DNA of 38,293 nt, taken from positions 1-38,293 of the forward strand of contig JAYMTF010000367.1 in assembly GCA_036897485.1 (NCBI GenBank), written 5' to 3'. Shown here one piece after another: positions 19,681 to 32,731 of this stretch. Under the pieces are notes generated by a model, which worked only from the letters and a program-made list of their open reading frames with translations, did no database searches and was not told where the DNA came from. The stretch is from Pelargonium nanum (lineage: Eukaryota > Streptophyta > Magnoliopsida > Geraniales > Geraniaceae). Position 1 is the first letter of the stretch. Each line of letters begins with the position of its first letter. A program made the translations under genes and the position numbers.

Positions 19681-21675
19681 ATAGAGATTGTATTCTCTTT
19701 GTATGTATGAACTTTTCCATCTGTTTTTAGGAAGAAACTTTATTCTGTAGGATTGTACTGTTTGTTTTTGAAGTAGATGGCAATTATCTGTGTTATGATG
19801 AATGAAATTACTCATTTCAGTTCTCTAAAATTTGTGTGATGCTATTGTGTTGTGTCATCTGAAATTGAGTTGAACCAGTTGCTCATTCATGTTTTTCATT
19901 TCATTGTTTGAATTTGGTAAAGATGAAATTTAACTGAAAGGTGTAATAAACATGAGGTATCTAGTTCTTGAATGATGTATGATGCTTTGGAAAGAGACTA
20001 TAGATTCAAATGGATGTGTTACTGTATGTTCAGCTGGTAAATGATTGTTTGGGTTTAAACAATTGCTTGAATTATCTTTTGTTGGTAGAAGAAATGTGTA
20101 GTTAACTTAAATCTTTGTACTCACTTTCATATATTTCAACCAGTCTCTTTAGTTTATGCTTGGAAATCAAAAGTATTCCTGTAGGGTGTTTTGGGTGTTT
20201 TGAACTATGGGAATAAACTCATGTGTTGAATCTGTAGATTTCAAATGAGAATCGATAGAGTGATCAGTGGATAAATTCCTGAACCTGTTGATAGTTGAAT
20301 AAGATGAGCCTATTATATGATCATACATGAAATTTTGGAAGTGAAGGGAATTATTAGAGAAAGATTTGAGGTTTTCATGTTTGCTAAGTTTAGTTCTCTG
20401 CTTTGATCTTTTCGGTTTAGGATATTTGAAAGTGTTGAAGTGATATTACTAGTGCCTAGAATTGCATGTATGTTTCTACTGGAAAGAGCGATGTTTTTTT
20501 ATGGCGAGTTTGATATATTTTGGAGTCAGATTCATATCAAGTTCAGAATTTGTTCTCTGGACTAATTTCCTTGATCTTGAGGGACATGCCAGTTGTGTGG
20601 CATACCAATAAATTGTTAGATGCAATACAATTGATTTTGTTTGCTGTATAAATGTATTTTTTTTATATATTGAAATTCAATTTAAGTATTATAATGCCTA
20701 ACATTTTATTCCAGACATTATTTCCTCTTTATCTTTTTCCTCCTAAATCTCCTGTTTTGAGATGGTTATCCCAGCAATAACTAGTTATTTTTTTGCCATA
20801 TTTTACACTTTTTGTAGCAGATTTAGTAGCCTAAAGTTTGTATTTAATTTCAACACATGGAAGTGTTTTTTTATGTCCCCGAATTCCATTTCATGGGATG
20901 ATTCATTCTGGGACTGGGGCTATTGTTCATGTATTTATTTTTACTCTGGCATTGCTTCAAGGACAAGTTCTTGTGTGCTGCAATAATATGCCAATGTGGA
21001 CCTTGCAGTGAATAAATTTTGTTTTCTTTTATCTGTGCTGTAAAGATGGGATACATATCTTAAATGTTCATAAATATATGTAGATCAGTGCTTTGGAAAA
21101 GAAGTGTGAAAAATGATGGTATACATATAGACTTAGATTGTGCACCCTAAACTTTTGATGGAGTAATGATGAAAAGCATGCAGAAAAAATTCTCATATGT
21201 TATTGGTACACACTAGTTTTTGCTGCTTTGTATCTCAGTATGCCTCTTATGTCATTAGGAAATGGAACCAATCTGAATGCCTATTGTTCTCGGCTTCTCG
21301 CCTTTGCTTAAGCAATTGGCACACTCGTATTGTTCACTGCCAGATACATTACAAATACATCCCTGATCAGGTGATTATAATTCATAAGTTGTACATGGTG
21401 CAAGAAGAAATGAGAGAGACTAATCTTCAAACCCGCATGTTTCTTTTCTGATCTTGCTAATCTTCCAAACTTATATACTACTTACTGCTACAATTTTTTG
21501 TTGCAGTATAAAAAAATTTAGTTTGTGACAGTACTTTCATGGATTCTTGACAAGGCACCAATGAATTTCATCAAAACATCAAGCCACTCAAAACTTTATT
21601 TATAAATTTATTCATATGTTCATGATTTTGTGTCCATCCAAGCGCCTCAATTCTCAAATGCCATAGAATCCTGAT
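19681..21675. other. Spacer between the convergent histone genes
   Basis: Holds the H2A.W 3'UTR (first ~150 bases, with an AATGAAAT-type signal near 19800) and the H2B 3'UTR at the right. The remaining ~1.7 kb is AT-rich single-copy-looking DNA with no supported ORF, RNA gene or element. Open frames at 20762-20986 and 21197-21451 have no recognisable domain and poor codon character. Confidence 0.55.
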
Positions 21676-22092
21676 CTAAGAGTTACTGGTAAATTTAGTC
21701 ACCGCCTTGGTCCCCTCGGAAACAGCATGCTTGGCCAGTTCTCCGGGCAGCACCAGCTTGACCGCCGTCTGGATCTCTCGCGACGTGATCGTCGGCTTCT
21801 TATTGTACCTGGCCAATCTAGAAGCTTCCTGAGCAAGCTTCTCGAAGATGTCGTTGATGAAACTGTTCATGATCCCCATCGCCTTGCTCGAAATCCCGAT
21901 ATCGGGATGAACCTGCTTCAGGACCTTGAAGAGGTAGATCTTGTAGGTCTCACTGCTCTTCTTCACCTTCTTCTTCTTCGTCACGTCTCCGCCGCTTTCT
22001 TTGGGGATTTTCTTCTCGGCTCTGCCCGATTTCTCCGACGCCGGAGACTTCTCTGCCATCGGCTTCTTCGCGGCCTTGGTCGGCGGCGCCAT
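21676..22092 (-). CDS. Histone H2B
   Basis: An intronless 138-residue ORF. The N-terminal tail is Lys/Ala/Pro-rich ([20 protein letters not shown], then KKKKVKKS). The H2B fold follows in full: [60 protein letters not shown] and [20 protein letters not shown]. It ends VTKFTSNS, the usual plant C-terminus with the ubiquitinated Lys in AVTKFTS. It pairs with H2A in the nucleosome. It is GC-richer than the surrounding DNA, as is common for plant histone genes. By position it resembles Arabidopsis At2g37470 (H2B). Confidence 0.97.
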   Translation of the reverse strand: MAPPTKAAKKPMAEKSPASEKSGRAEKKIPKESGGDVTKKKKVKKSSETYKIYLFKVLKQVHPDIGISSKAMGIMNSFINDIFEKLAQEASRLARYNKKPTITSREIQTAVKLVLPGELAKHAVSEGTKAVTKFTSNS

Positions 22093-22181
22093 TGCGTAGA
22101 AACTTCTAGAGGGAGGGTTTAGCGGAGTGGAAACAGAGGGATGCGGAAACGAGAGGTTTGCGAGATACTCGGACGTGGGCG

Positions 22182-22255
22182 TTTTATATAGAAGAGAGGG
22201 GTGAGTTGTGATTGGAGGATACTACTAATAGATGACGTGGCTTGTTATTTGGCGC
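22182..22255 (-). promoter_or_regulatory. S-phase histone promoter of the H2B gene
   Basis: Reading the minus strand toward the gene: an E2F-type site (TTTGGCGC on the plus strand, 22248-22255), the histone hexamer ACGTCA (plus-strand TGACGT, 22233-22238), a CCAAT box (plus-strand ATTGG, 22211-22215) and a TATA box (TATATAAAA, 22190-22182), about 90 bases from the ATG. These elements are established in plant histone promoters. Binding is not shown here. Confidence 0.7.
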
Positions 22256-25037
22256 TGGATCCGTATGAGTATGATGTGGGCGGTTGGGATTGTTCATTTT
22301 CTTTTTCTTCGATTTCCTCGATTAATTGGTTTATTTTAATTACTCGGCCTATTTGAGGGCCATTGCTACGAGCCTACGGTGTAAAATTCAGCATTTTCTT
22401 TTACTTTGATCCTATTCAGGAAAGACGTGCAAAAACTATCCATACAATTCTTTTTTATGCAACTATAGTCTTTGAATACAAAATTTCAAGTTAACCTATA
22501 AGTACAACATGATTTTTATTTAGAGGCGACAATTTTGCTGATCGGATATGGTTTGGGTCTGTTTGAGTTTGGAATAAGTACGTTCAGATTCTAGTTTCTA
22601 AAGCTAATTCCAATTTGTGATGAACTTTGAGTTTATTGTTAATGTTGCCTATGCGAGTTACTAGAATGCCACATCAGAATGATAAGACACTCCTAATCAC
22701 CATTTCTATGCCTAAAAGGCAAGTGAAAATTTTAAAATTTAATTATGTATTCGAAAAGAGAGTGTCTAAAAGCCAAATTATGAGCTTACCACATATCTCA
22801 CGTCTTTATGTACCAATTTGATTGTAAATATAAATACTCTTAAAGGGAAAGATGTCTCATCATTCACTTCCTCTCGCACTTGATGTTGCTTTGTATGTAT
22901 ACATCCTGATATTTACTTATGTTTTACAACTCACAACCACTCCCAAGACATAGAAGGGGGAACCCCATAACCTAAACAACAAGGAATAGGTCCCCATAAC
23001 CCAGATTAACGCTAATCTTATGTATATCTCGAGACTATTTTAGCACCAGTTGATCATAGGGCGTGTCTTCCACATCCACCCAATGCATTTGAAAGAATAA
23101 TTATTTGAGTGATGTCCTCAAAATTTATAGGTTTTACTTTCCACATTACACACCTACTAATGCCATTAAGCACTAAAAATCATCAAAAACGACATTTTGC
23201 ATTGATTTTTTTTTACAGAGTTGGGTGAAATGTTTTTAGCGAGCCAAAAGCAATACATTACCTGTTGTGTGCACCCTATCTTCATCCAACAAGTACGATT
23301 CATTTGACCAAATAATGAAACTAGACCAAACAATTGTGAGTAACAGTATAATTTATACCAAATTAACATAACAAGACTGACACTTGTAACAAGTCTTTGA
23401 TTCCAGAGAAAATTAAGATTGATTCCTTAAAGTCTCAAAGGAAAGAGTAAGATAGCCAGACAGGTAATCCCAATGTCACTGAAATACCAAAGTGATCATA
23501 CATATCGGGACATCATTTATACAAACTTTGGAAACTAAATTGAGAAACGAGTGTATACACTATCAATATGTAACTCAGCTTACTTTGCATTTCTATATGG
23601 AGACCAACATACAAGTCAAGGCCATTTCTAGCTTTACATTTATCAAAGAAAAGCAATTCAGAATATAACGCTACATATCCTGACATTTTAACCTAAAATG
23701 GTTTGCCACTAACAGTACGGTAGTTGGGCTAGTAATCAACTTATGTTCAACAAAGGTACTACTAATATCCGGTATGATTATATATACATACATATATATC
23801 TTTTCCGTAGTGGAGGAAGATTGTCCATACTAGCATCAAAGAGAAGAATCGTTAAGTTAAACATGTTAAGTAGTAACATTTTCAAGCTTCTTTTCATGCA
23901 AACAAAAGAGAAAAGCTCAACATATTTCAACCAATAACAATTAAAACAGCAGATACAAAGAGCCTAAAGTAAAACGCAGAGGAACCAAACAGTGACTGTC
24001 AGCACCAATGAACTCCAGATGAATAACAACATCCAAACAAAAACAATTAAGGAAACTAACTGATCGACACAGTTTCATGCCACCCACTGCTTAATATAGG
24101 GAAAAAGAACACTTGAAACAAAGTTAAGCCTTACAGCACAAATCAATCTTTTCCTTGTACCCTGTATATGAAATTCAAAATAACATCTATGGCAAGACAC
24201 CCGCTGAATACTTGGTACAATACCAGCTGTGATGCACATAGTGACAAGCATTCACCTCAATCTCCAGGTAAGAATGGTATTTGGGAGCTTCAACACCAAA
24301 AACATCTTCTCAAGCTTGAGAGAAGCCTCTTGAAATCTCAACTAAACACTGCACGTTCCAGAGGGACAAAATTCTTAGAAATAATACAAAAGAAATTAGA
24401 GAATAGCAATGCTTAAAACATGAAGAAGGTTGACATTGACAACATGATGCTGAATTACAATTCACTACAAAACAGTTTATGTTCATTTCATCCACAGTAT
24501 GTCAGACCCATGAAAAGAGACAACAATTCAAAGAGAAAAGCAACACATTGAGTTAGTGCTATGAAATTACAAAACTCACATGAGATTCGTGCAAGGGATC
24601 TCCATCTCCTATACAACAAAGACTCATGGGGTAAAACATAACGATAGGTGACCACCGATCACACAATCAACTATACATCTAAAACGACTAAAAAAACAAA
24701 CCTCCAACTTTATTGACAACCTTCCCCACGGGAAGGCACAAATGCTTAATCACAAGAAATTACCCATGTCAATCGGACAAGAGGAATTTACAATCTCCGG
24801 CAAAATAGGTGGCATTAACTAAGGTACATCAATAGAAACACTACGCGACATTGAGAATCTAGCTTAGTTAAGTAATAATGCTTGTGCTCAATAATTGGTT
24901 TCCGAATAACCCATCAAACTTCGATTTGCTAACACTAAAAGCTGCAATCATATAGAACCTAAACACACTGTAAACGGTCCAAATCACTAGAAGTGAGCAA
25001 AATATCAGACCAAAATCCAAATTCAATAAGTAATCAT
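22256..25037. other. Long AT-rich intergenic region
   Basis: No coding gene is supported. At 22521-22533 TAGAGGCGACAAT resembles a hAT-MITE terminus, followed by GGTTTGGGTCTG-type sequence, and may be a decayed one-ended relic. From about 23400 rightward the plus strand is A-rich. This could be a long, perhaps spliced, 3'UTR of the minus-strand gene at 25038-25673, but no convincing exon chain was found. Short open frames here (e.g. 24168-24416) lack domain signatures. Confidence 0.45.
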
Positions 25038-25673
25038 TTAATTTGAAGTAAAAGGCAAGGCTTTTTGTGTGAACCTTGGAGACCCAGTGTTTATATTGCG
25101 ATGAAGAATCCGGCTTCCAGCCGAATCACCGCCATCAATCAGCTCTCTCAATCCCAAATTCCCAACTTCCTCTTCCTCATCTTCCTCCTCCTCTTTCTTC
25201 TCCTGCTTCTCAGAACCACGAACCTTTCCCTGCAATCTCTCAAAATAGTTCCCATATATATACTCCGGAGTGTACCCATTATCTTCATCGAACAGCATTA
25301 TATGGCCGTGCCACTCCCAGACCCGATAATCCGAACCCGCCTCCTCGCGAAACCCGACGCAGATATGGTGCTCGCCGATCGTGACGGCCTGGCCCGAATT
25401 GGGTTTGAGCGAATCGGTCTTACCGGAGAGGATGATCTTGACTATGTCCTTCTCGAGCTTGGATTCTTCTCTGGCGAGCTGGGTCCTGTTCTCGTCGCCT
25501 TCGTCGTCGTCGTCGGATAAGTAGGCGGTTTCCGATAGGAGGTCTTCGAGGGATTGGGTGAGGGATGGGACGTGGTCGTGGTCAAGGCCGTCCTGGGGGC
25601 GGATTTGGAGGCGACCCATGAGGGTCTGGAGGAAGAGGTTGTCGATGGTGTTGGTGCTGTTGAAGGAGCTCAT
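25038..25673 (-). CDS. Conserved acidic protein of unknown function
   Basis: A single-exon ORF of 211 residues. The N-terminus (SFNSTNTIDNLFLQTLMGRL) is a predicted amphipathic helix. An acidic cluster follows at about 54-61 (DDDDEGDE). The central core at about 95-147 looks compact and conserved (VTIGEHHICVGFREEAG, YRVWEWHGHIMLFDEDNGY, YIYGNYFERL), aromatic-rich and probably beta-structured. A Glu-rich run at 157-169 and a C-terminal tail with HRNINTGSPRF complete it. There is no signal peptide or membrane segment. I recognise this as a plant-wide uncharacterised protein but not its function. It is head-to-head with the ribosomal protein uS8 gene, about 0.8 kb between leaders, so regulatory sequence may be shared. 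The last ~12 residues follow a weak donor-like AAG|GTTCAC and could be replaced by splicing. Confidence 0.8.
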   Translation of the reverse strand: MSSFNSTNTIDNLFLQTLMGRLQIRPQDGLDHDHVPSLTQSLEDLLSETAYLSDDDDEGDENRTQLAREESKLEKDIVKIILSGKTDSLKPNSGQAVTIGEHHICVGFREEAGSDYRVWEWHGHIMLFDEDNGYTPEYIYGNYFERLQGKVRGSEKQEKKEEEEDEEEEVGNLGLRELIDGGDSAGSRILHRNINTGSPRFTQKALPFTSN

Positions 25674-26460
25674 GGCTTCGAGCTTTGGAGATATTTGGAG
25701 AAGAAGATGAGAAGCGAGGTTTTGGAGATGTGCCCAAGGGTTTTATGGTTTTTTAGGAGATTTTGTTATTCGAGTTTAGTGTATTACCAGCGAGTGCACG
25801 GATGTTTGGTGCACTGCAATCGATATGGGGACACGTGTTGTTATAGAATTAGACGGAGGGGTGTGTTGGTAATTTCGTATTTAGTTGTAGTTTCGTGCAA
25901 ATCTAGTTCGTTGAATGTTTTCTAGGTTGACATCAGAAGACAAAGATATTGGCAACAAACTAAATGGATAAGATTAGAAATTCCAATATGGATATGGTCG
26001 TCCATTAAAAAATTATAATATGATATTATTCAAAGAGAAAAAAAAATTGATGTTATGATGTACTGACGAGACTCTTTAACCAATTATTCTATGCTAATGA
26101 GGTAATAACACATCATCAATTAACACTCATATCCGTCTTGGTGAATTTGTGAACGTGAAATGTCCGTCTAGATCCGTTTATCCTTATATCTTGGATTAGA
26201 TTCTCAGCCAATAAATCATGGCTGAAATTTCGGGCCATATATGAAAATATTACAAAAATGACTATCATAAGAATTTTTTTGGTAGAAACATTTCATGCTG
26301 GCCCAATATAGTTAAGGCCCTCGAACAGTAATTGGATTGAGAATTGGGCCCAATTTTAGCAAATGGAACGGATTCGGGTTAAAATGCGATAATCCAAGAA
26401 AATGAGGGCAATTAAGTAATTGCACGTCAAACTTCCAGTTCCATTTTAAAACTGAGCATC
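25674..26460. promoter_or_regulatory. Divergent promoter region
   Basis: Lies between the minus-strand unknown gene and the plus-strand uS8 gene. Toward the uS8 side are several GGGCC/GGCCC site-II-like motifs (around 26233, 26300 and 26346). AAACCCTA, a telo-box, sits at 26484-26491 in the uS8 leader. Telo-box plus site II is the classic arrangement of plant ribosomal protein and growth-related promoters. No ORF or repeat was seen. Confidence 0.6.
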
Positions 26461-28338
<1,878 letters not shown>

Positions 28339-29373
28339 AAAGATGCAAACCCCAATGTCCAGGAAAATTTTGGTGCTTGACTGAAAGGTGGAGTCAAAAC
28401 TCAAAACCCATTTTGAGGCATTCATTTTCTATTTTGTTTGAATTTTGAAGAGATTGGTTGTGTTTTAAAGATACAATGTTAAATCATTACATCAATTCTA
28501 AGTTTTATTTCTGATACTATAATGATTTATGTATGACCAGTGGAATTGTATGTGTTTCTTTGTTGGGACTTGGGTGAAGATCACAAATTATGGAATACCC
28601 ATGCCATGCCGCTGTTAAGGCGCTACTTGTTTAAACCAGTCTAATCCATTACTGGATGCTATATACTGTGTTTCAATATTATGTTAATCAGGTCAACTCG
28701 AAATGACATGATATGGTTAACACGTTTAAACATATCAGGTTCATAATTGCCCGTCCCAACCCGTTTAATAAACATGTGAGGCGTATCAAACGGGTTCTGC
28801 ACTAACACGACCAGTTCATTAGACGAACTAGCTATCCAAACCCAATAATGCTGAACACAAGTTTACTTAAATTCACATTTGTGTCGTGTTACATGTTAAC
28901 CCCCAAATTGCCAATTTTCAGATGACATTTGAGAATGGATGTTGCAGAGGCAGGAAATAATGGCAATAATCAAGTCATTCATCAATTGGAAAGATGTTAC
29001 TTGACACACATTCAGAACAAAGAGGGTATAGTAAAAAGGGATGACTGGAATCCCAGAAAATATATTGAGAAAGAGAAAAAAATAATAACGACCAATACAA
29101 TGACTTGCAAATCCAGAACAACATTTTTTTGCTTACAACACCTCTTTCATGTTGGATGCTGTGAAAACATTCAATATTTAACAATAGGTACTATAGGAAT
29201 TGAGTCGCCTACAAAAAGCAGTATAGGGAGACATTTACTAAACCGAAGTGTAAAATTGATGCTGGCAATAGTATATTGTAACAGCAATCGAAGCTTTATA
29301 TAACACAGCATATTTTCTATGTAAAGAGGGGCCAACACCAAAACATCCGTCACTTGTTCACCACCAACAGCAA
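28339..29373. other. Convergent 3' ends of the uS8 and pyrophosphatase genes
   Basis: The left part is the uS8 3'UTR. The middle carries a decayed dispersed-repeat segment, listed separately. The right part is probably the 3'UTR of the minus-strand pyrophosphatase gene. The plus-strand open frame 28929-29303 has no recognisable domain and is antisense to that 3'UTR. Confidence 0.5.
28681..28912. repeat. Relic of a dispersed plant repeat with AACCCGTTT/AAACGGGTT motifs
   Basis: Contains a perfect 9-base inverted pair, AACCCGTTT at 28758-28766 and AAACGGGTT at 28788-28796. Other pieces (GTCAACTCG, AACACGTTTAA, ACACGACC, GTGTCGTGTT) are of the kind seen in common plant non-autonomous DNA-transposon repeats. 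AAATTGCCAA near 28902-28911 could be a decayed right terminus. No left terminus or TSD was found. Confidence 0.45.
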
Positions 29374-31360
29374 CTACCGCCTCAAGCTCTCCACTATGTA
29401 GTCGGCATACAGATCCCTAAACAACGAAATGGATAAATGTTGTGAGGACATAACATAACGTAGAATCAGAATGTGTCATCATTCAAAACTAAGAATAAAG
29501 CTCGTCTTTAAGATAATTATTAAACAAGTTACCATTATATAAACAAAATTAAGGATAATTTGACTAGAATCCTAGGCATCTAGTCAACCATTAGCGTATA
29601 AGGAGAGTGATTGAAGTCGGTGCACGAAAATATCAACCATTAGCGTCACAATTTGTTTGGGTGTGTGCATGAGGAATTGAGAGAAATATTACTCACATGG
29701 AATGTTGGATGGCTTCATAGGCAGTACTGGCAGGGAGAAAATCATTAACTGCAACTTCCTTGTTCTCATTTTTCTTGTCTAATAGTTTTATTAAGGAAAA
29801 AAGAAGTTGTAATTATCAATTCATAGTTATACCATAATTGCATGTGGAGTAGAGTAGGTTAAATTTGCACAAGAAATAATTCTGTGTAACAGGATACAGT
29901 CTTCAAAGAAACGCCGAATTTCAGCCAAACGGTGTGGTGGAAGCTCCTTGATATCATTGAAGTCACGGTACTCGGGATCATCAGCACAGACAGCAATTAT
30001 CTTGTCATCTTTCTCACCCTGTTCACCAGAGATTCAGAGTCACGCTTCCTGAAGGATAAGACATCAATGACAACAGACTTCATGTTTAAATAATCTACCT
30101 GATCAATCATAGGCATGAGGCCTATGGCTTTGGCACGAAGAAAGCATCCTGGAATAACTGGCTCCTGTACATGTTAGCAGATTCAATCAGTGGGCTGCCT
30201 CAGAAAACTGGAAAGGTTCCGATAAGAAAGAAACCCACATATCTGATAATGATTATGAATGATGAAAGATGAAACCAGGGTATCATAAGATGCTTAAGTC
30301 AGGACAGAGTTAACAAACTAGACGTCGAAGTTCAACATATGCAAATATCTTTTTACTGGTCCAAGTTAATGAATGAAATGGGGATAGTTTAACTTAAAAA
30401 ATAACTACAAGGACAAACTAATTGGTTTAGTGTTTATCTTAAAGGAATGTCCTTATTACATTTACCATTATACTATTAATACTGAACCATCATTCGAGAA
30501 GGTCCAGACGCTCCAAAATTCAAAAGATCAGGCAATTATGAAAATACGGGGGTCGGTTTTAAGTTGAAATCACCCTTTAATGCCTTGACATAACCTTAAG
30601 AACAAAAAATATTTCATGAAACAAAGTGTGATGTGTACAACAAAAATAAAGAAAAGGCAGCAAACTGCATACTGCATACCTGCATGATAACCAAGACATC
30701 CAAGGGGTCATTGTCCTCACATAGAGTACGGGGGATGAAACCATAGTTATGGGGGTACACGACTGATGAATAAAGAATGCGATCAACCTGCACATTTATG
30801 ATGCTGTCAGCAACCTTTCATGAATATAACAAAGGTATCAAGGAAATAGCTTAGCACACAACATTACCTTGATCAGTCCAGTTTTTTTGTCGAGTTCGTA
30901 TTTCACCTTACTTCCCCTTGGAATTTCAACCACCTGCACAATTAGAAATATTTCATTGAAATCATGTTCAGGAACTGATTTGGTACAAGAAGTCAGTCAG
31001 TGCCTAAATCTATAAAACAAGTCTAAAACAGCGTTGAAACATTTTTGTAATACAATATATGATCAACAAAAGTCATTAATGCAAAGAAAAAAATAGTTTT
31101 CCAGCAACCATGATCCAGAAAAAATATATATATTATCCGAGTAAGAACATACTGCCACTACAGTTGAATTTCAGTATACTTACACAGTTGAAAATTGATG
31201 GAGCTCCAGGTCCTATCTCAAGATCATGCCAAGGGTGTGCAGCAACAGACCTCCTAGTCAAAGATGACAGAATCCTTTCATTAAGAGGTGGGTGGGGGTG
31301 GGGGTGGGAGGACTTGAAAGTGTCAGGAGCTTTGTTCATAACCTCAACAGGTGGAGCCAT
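29374..31360 (-). CDS. PPA: Soluble inorganic pyrophosphatase (family I)
   Basis: Seven coding exons on the minus strand: 31360-31184, 30933-30868, 30787-30680, 30164-30099, 30018-29898, 29778-29697, 29416-29374 (TAG). They encode 220 residues. The enzyme hydrolyses pyrophosphate to two phosphates with Mg2+, pulling biosynthetic reactions forward. The family I signature DNDPLDV is at 106-112. Other conserved parts are [51 protein letters not shown] and [19 protein letters not shown]. No convincing transit peptide is visible, so the cytosolic PPa group is most likely. The N-terminus has an unusual HPHPHPP run encoded by a C-rich tract (G-rich on the plus strand). The start was chosen two bases after the CAG acceptor of the leader intron; the first Met in MFAAM would need retention of that intron. 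Confidence 0.95.
31290..31308 (+). other. Perfect G-quadruplex motif opposite the pyrophosphatase first coding exon
   Basis: The plus strand (template strand for the gene) has G-runs of 3, 5, 5 and 3 separated by single T loops. One-base loops favour a very stable parallel quadruplex. The mRNA carries the C-rich complement, encoding His-Pro repeats. Confidence 0.75.
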
Positions 31361-31362
31361 TG

Positions 31363-32700
31363 CTGCAAACACATGTAGAAATTTAATTTAATGTTCTTAT
31401 GGAACAAGCTATGTTTAGCAATTAAATTAATTGATTTTCTGAAGGTTTGACAGAGTAGTGTACGCAGTGTATGAAATAAAGAAAAATAAGAAGCAAAATG
31501 CATAGATGACATAAGAGCGGGGTTAAACCCAAAAGGAAGAAAATTCTTCCGGGTTTCTGTTACAAATTTTTTATTTGAAAATTTCAAATATAGTAGGTCT
31601 ATGTCTGCCACTTCAGAAATCTAAAATCACTATGGGAACTAGATATATTCCTTACTTAGCAATATTTGCTGCAGTATTTGTTAATTCGTTTTCTCTGTTT
31701 CATACAATATACATTGCAGTTTTGCAAATAGTGAGAGGCTATCATAACTGGTTATACTTATTCTGAAAATTCACACAGATTGGCTGCAACCAATATACAA
31801 AATCAAAATAGGAATCATTTTGACACATTTGCGGTTTGGTCCACAAGGCTAACTGAATTGAACCTCACAATTGTAAATGCTAAGCACACATGTTGCAAAA
31901 ATGCAGCCATCAAAGTAGCTGTCGGCATCAAAGATTCTGCAGAGCTATGCAGAGCCATTGCAATTTCCAGACACAAATACTTGGATAATTACAAACCAAA
32001 CCCAAACTACAAGCAATACTCTGTGAGAAAAGCTCCATAAAAGTAAAATAAAGTCCAGATCGTCCAACCACATGTAGTGCAGACAAAGATCAAGTGTGGC
32101 CATACAATTTTACTAATCATTCATAGTTTAAAAAAACGTACGGAAAGGCAGAAATCTACAAGAACAAGCAGATCTACCAGAATTTCAAAAAAAAAAAAAC
32201 ACTCCGTTTTCGTGCCTCCTCCAAAAAAGGAACCACAAAATTCGAGTTCCAACGCACAGCCATAGTCTCACAGAGCTCGAATCAGTAGCCACAACTCGAG
32301 ATCATCAACAACTCCATTGATCTCGCAAAATGGACTCGGTTCAAACAATCCGAGACTTTCACCTAGAACTACTAACAAACACGCAAAAATATGCAACTAC
32401 AAGCGTGCGTCGCACAGAAATAGAGCGATCATATCCAAAAATGAGCTAAAAATCGACAAGAGCCGTTCAAAAATGTAACAACAATCACAAAGAGAAAACA
32501 CCGGCACTAAATTGCTTAGAAACCGAATTCGAAACGTACCGAAAGAGTCAGTAACGGTGGAAAGCTCCAGTTCCTCTGAAGACGACGAAGCTTGAAGAAG
32601 AAACCGCACAGATCTCGAAAAAAGGAGAGGTGAAAACCCTAAGGCAGCTAGAGGAAGCAACAATTACAAGGCACTAATGTAGAGGAAAGCTGAACGTGTT
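31363..32700 (-). other. 5'UTR exon and 1.2-kb leader intron of the pyrophosphatase gene
   Basis: The leader exon runs from about 32700 to 32540 and ends CTTTCG|GTACGT. The intron runs from 32539 to the acceptor GTTTGCAG at 31363, with the ATG at 31360. Open frames inside the intron on either strand (e.g. 31780-32040, plus) show no domain and are treated as chance. Confidence 0.65.
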
Positions 32701-32723
32701 CCCGCTCTCTCGTCTCCTTTGCA

Positions 32724-32731
32724 ATTTATAA
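32724..32731 (-). promoter_or_regulatory. TATA box of the pyrophosphatase gene
   Basis: The minus strand reads TTATAAAT here, about 30 bases upstream of the predicted leader start. Confidence 0.5.

Noticed and set aside
21727-22122. 131-residue plus-strand frame
   Set aside because: Antisense of the GC-rich H2B coding sequence.
24168-24416. 82-residue plus-strand frame and its minus-strand partner
   Set aside because: No domain and no splice or promoter context; the region reads like AT-rich untranslated or intergenic DNA.
25065-25520. 151-residue plus-strand frame
   Set aside because: Antisense shadow of the 211-residue acidic protein; its Leu runs mirror the Glu codons.
28929-29303. 124-residue plus-strand open frame
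   Set aside because: No recognisable domain, low-quality composition, and antisense to the likely 3'UTR of the pyrophosphatase gene.
31780-32040. 86-residue plus-strand frame
   Set aside because: Lies wholly inside the predicted leader intron of the pyrophosphatase gene and shows no family signature.
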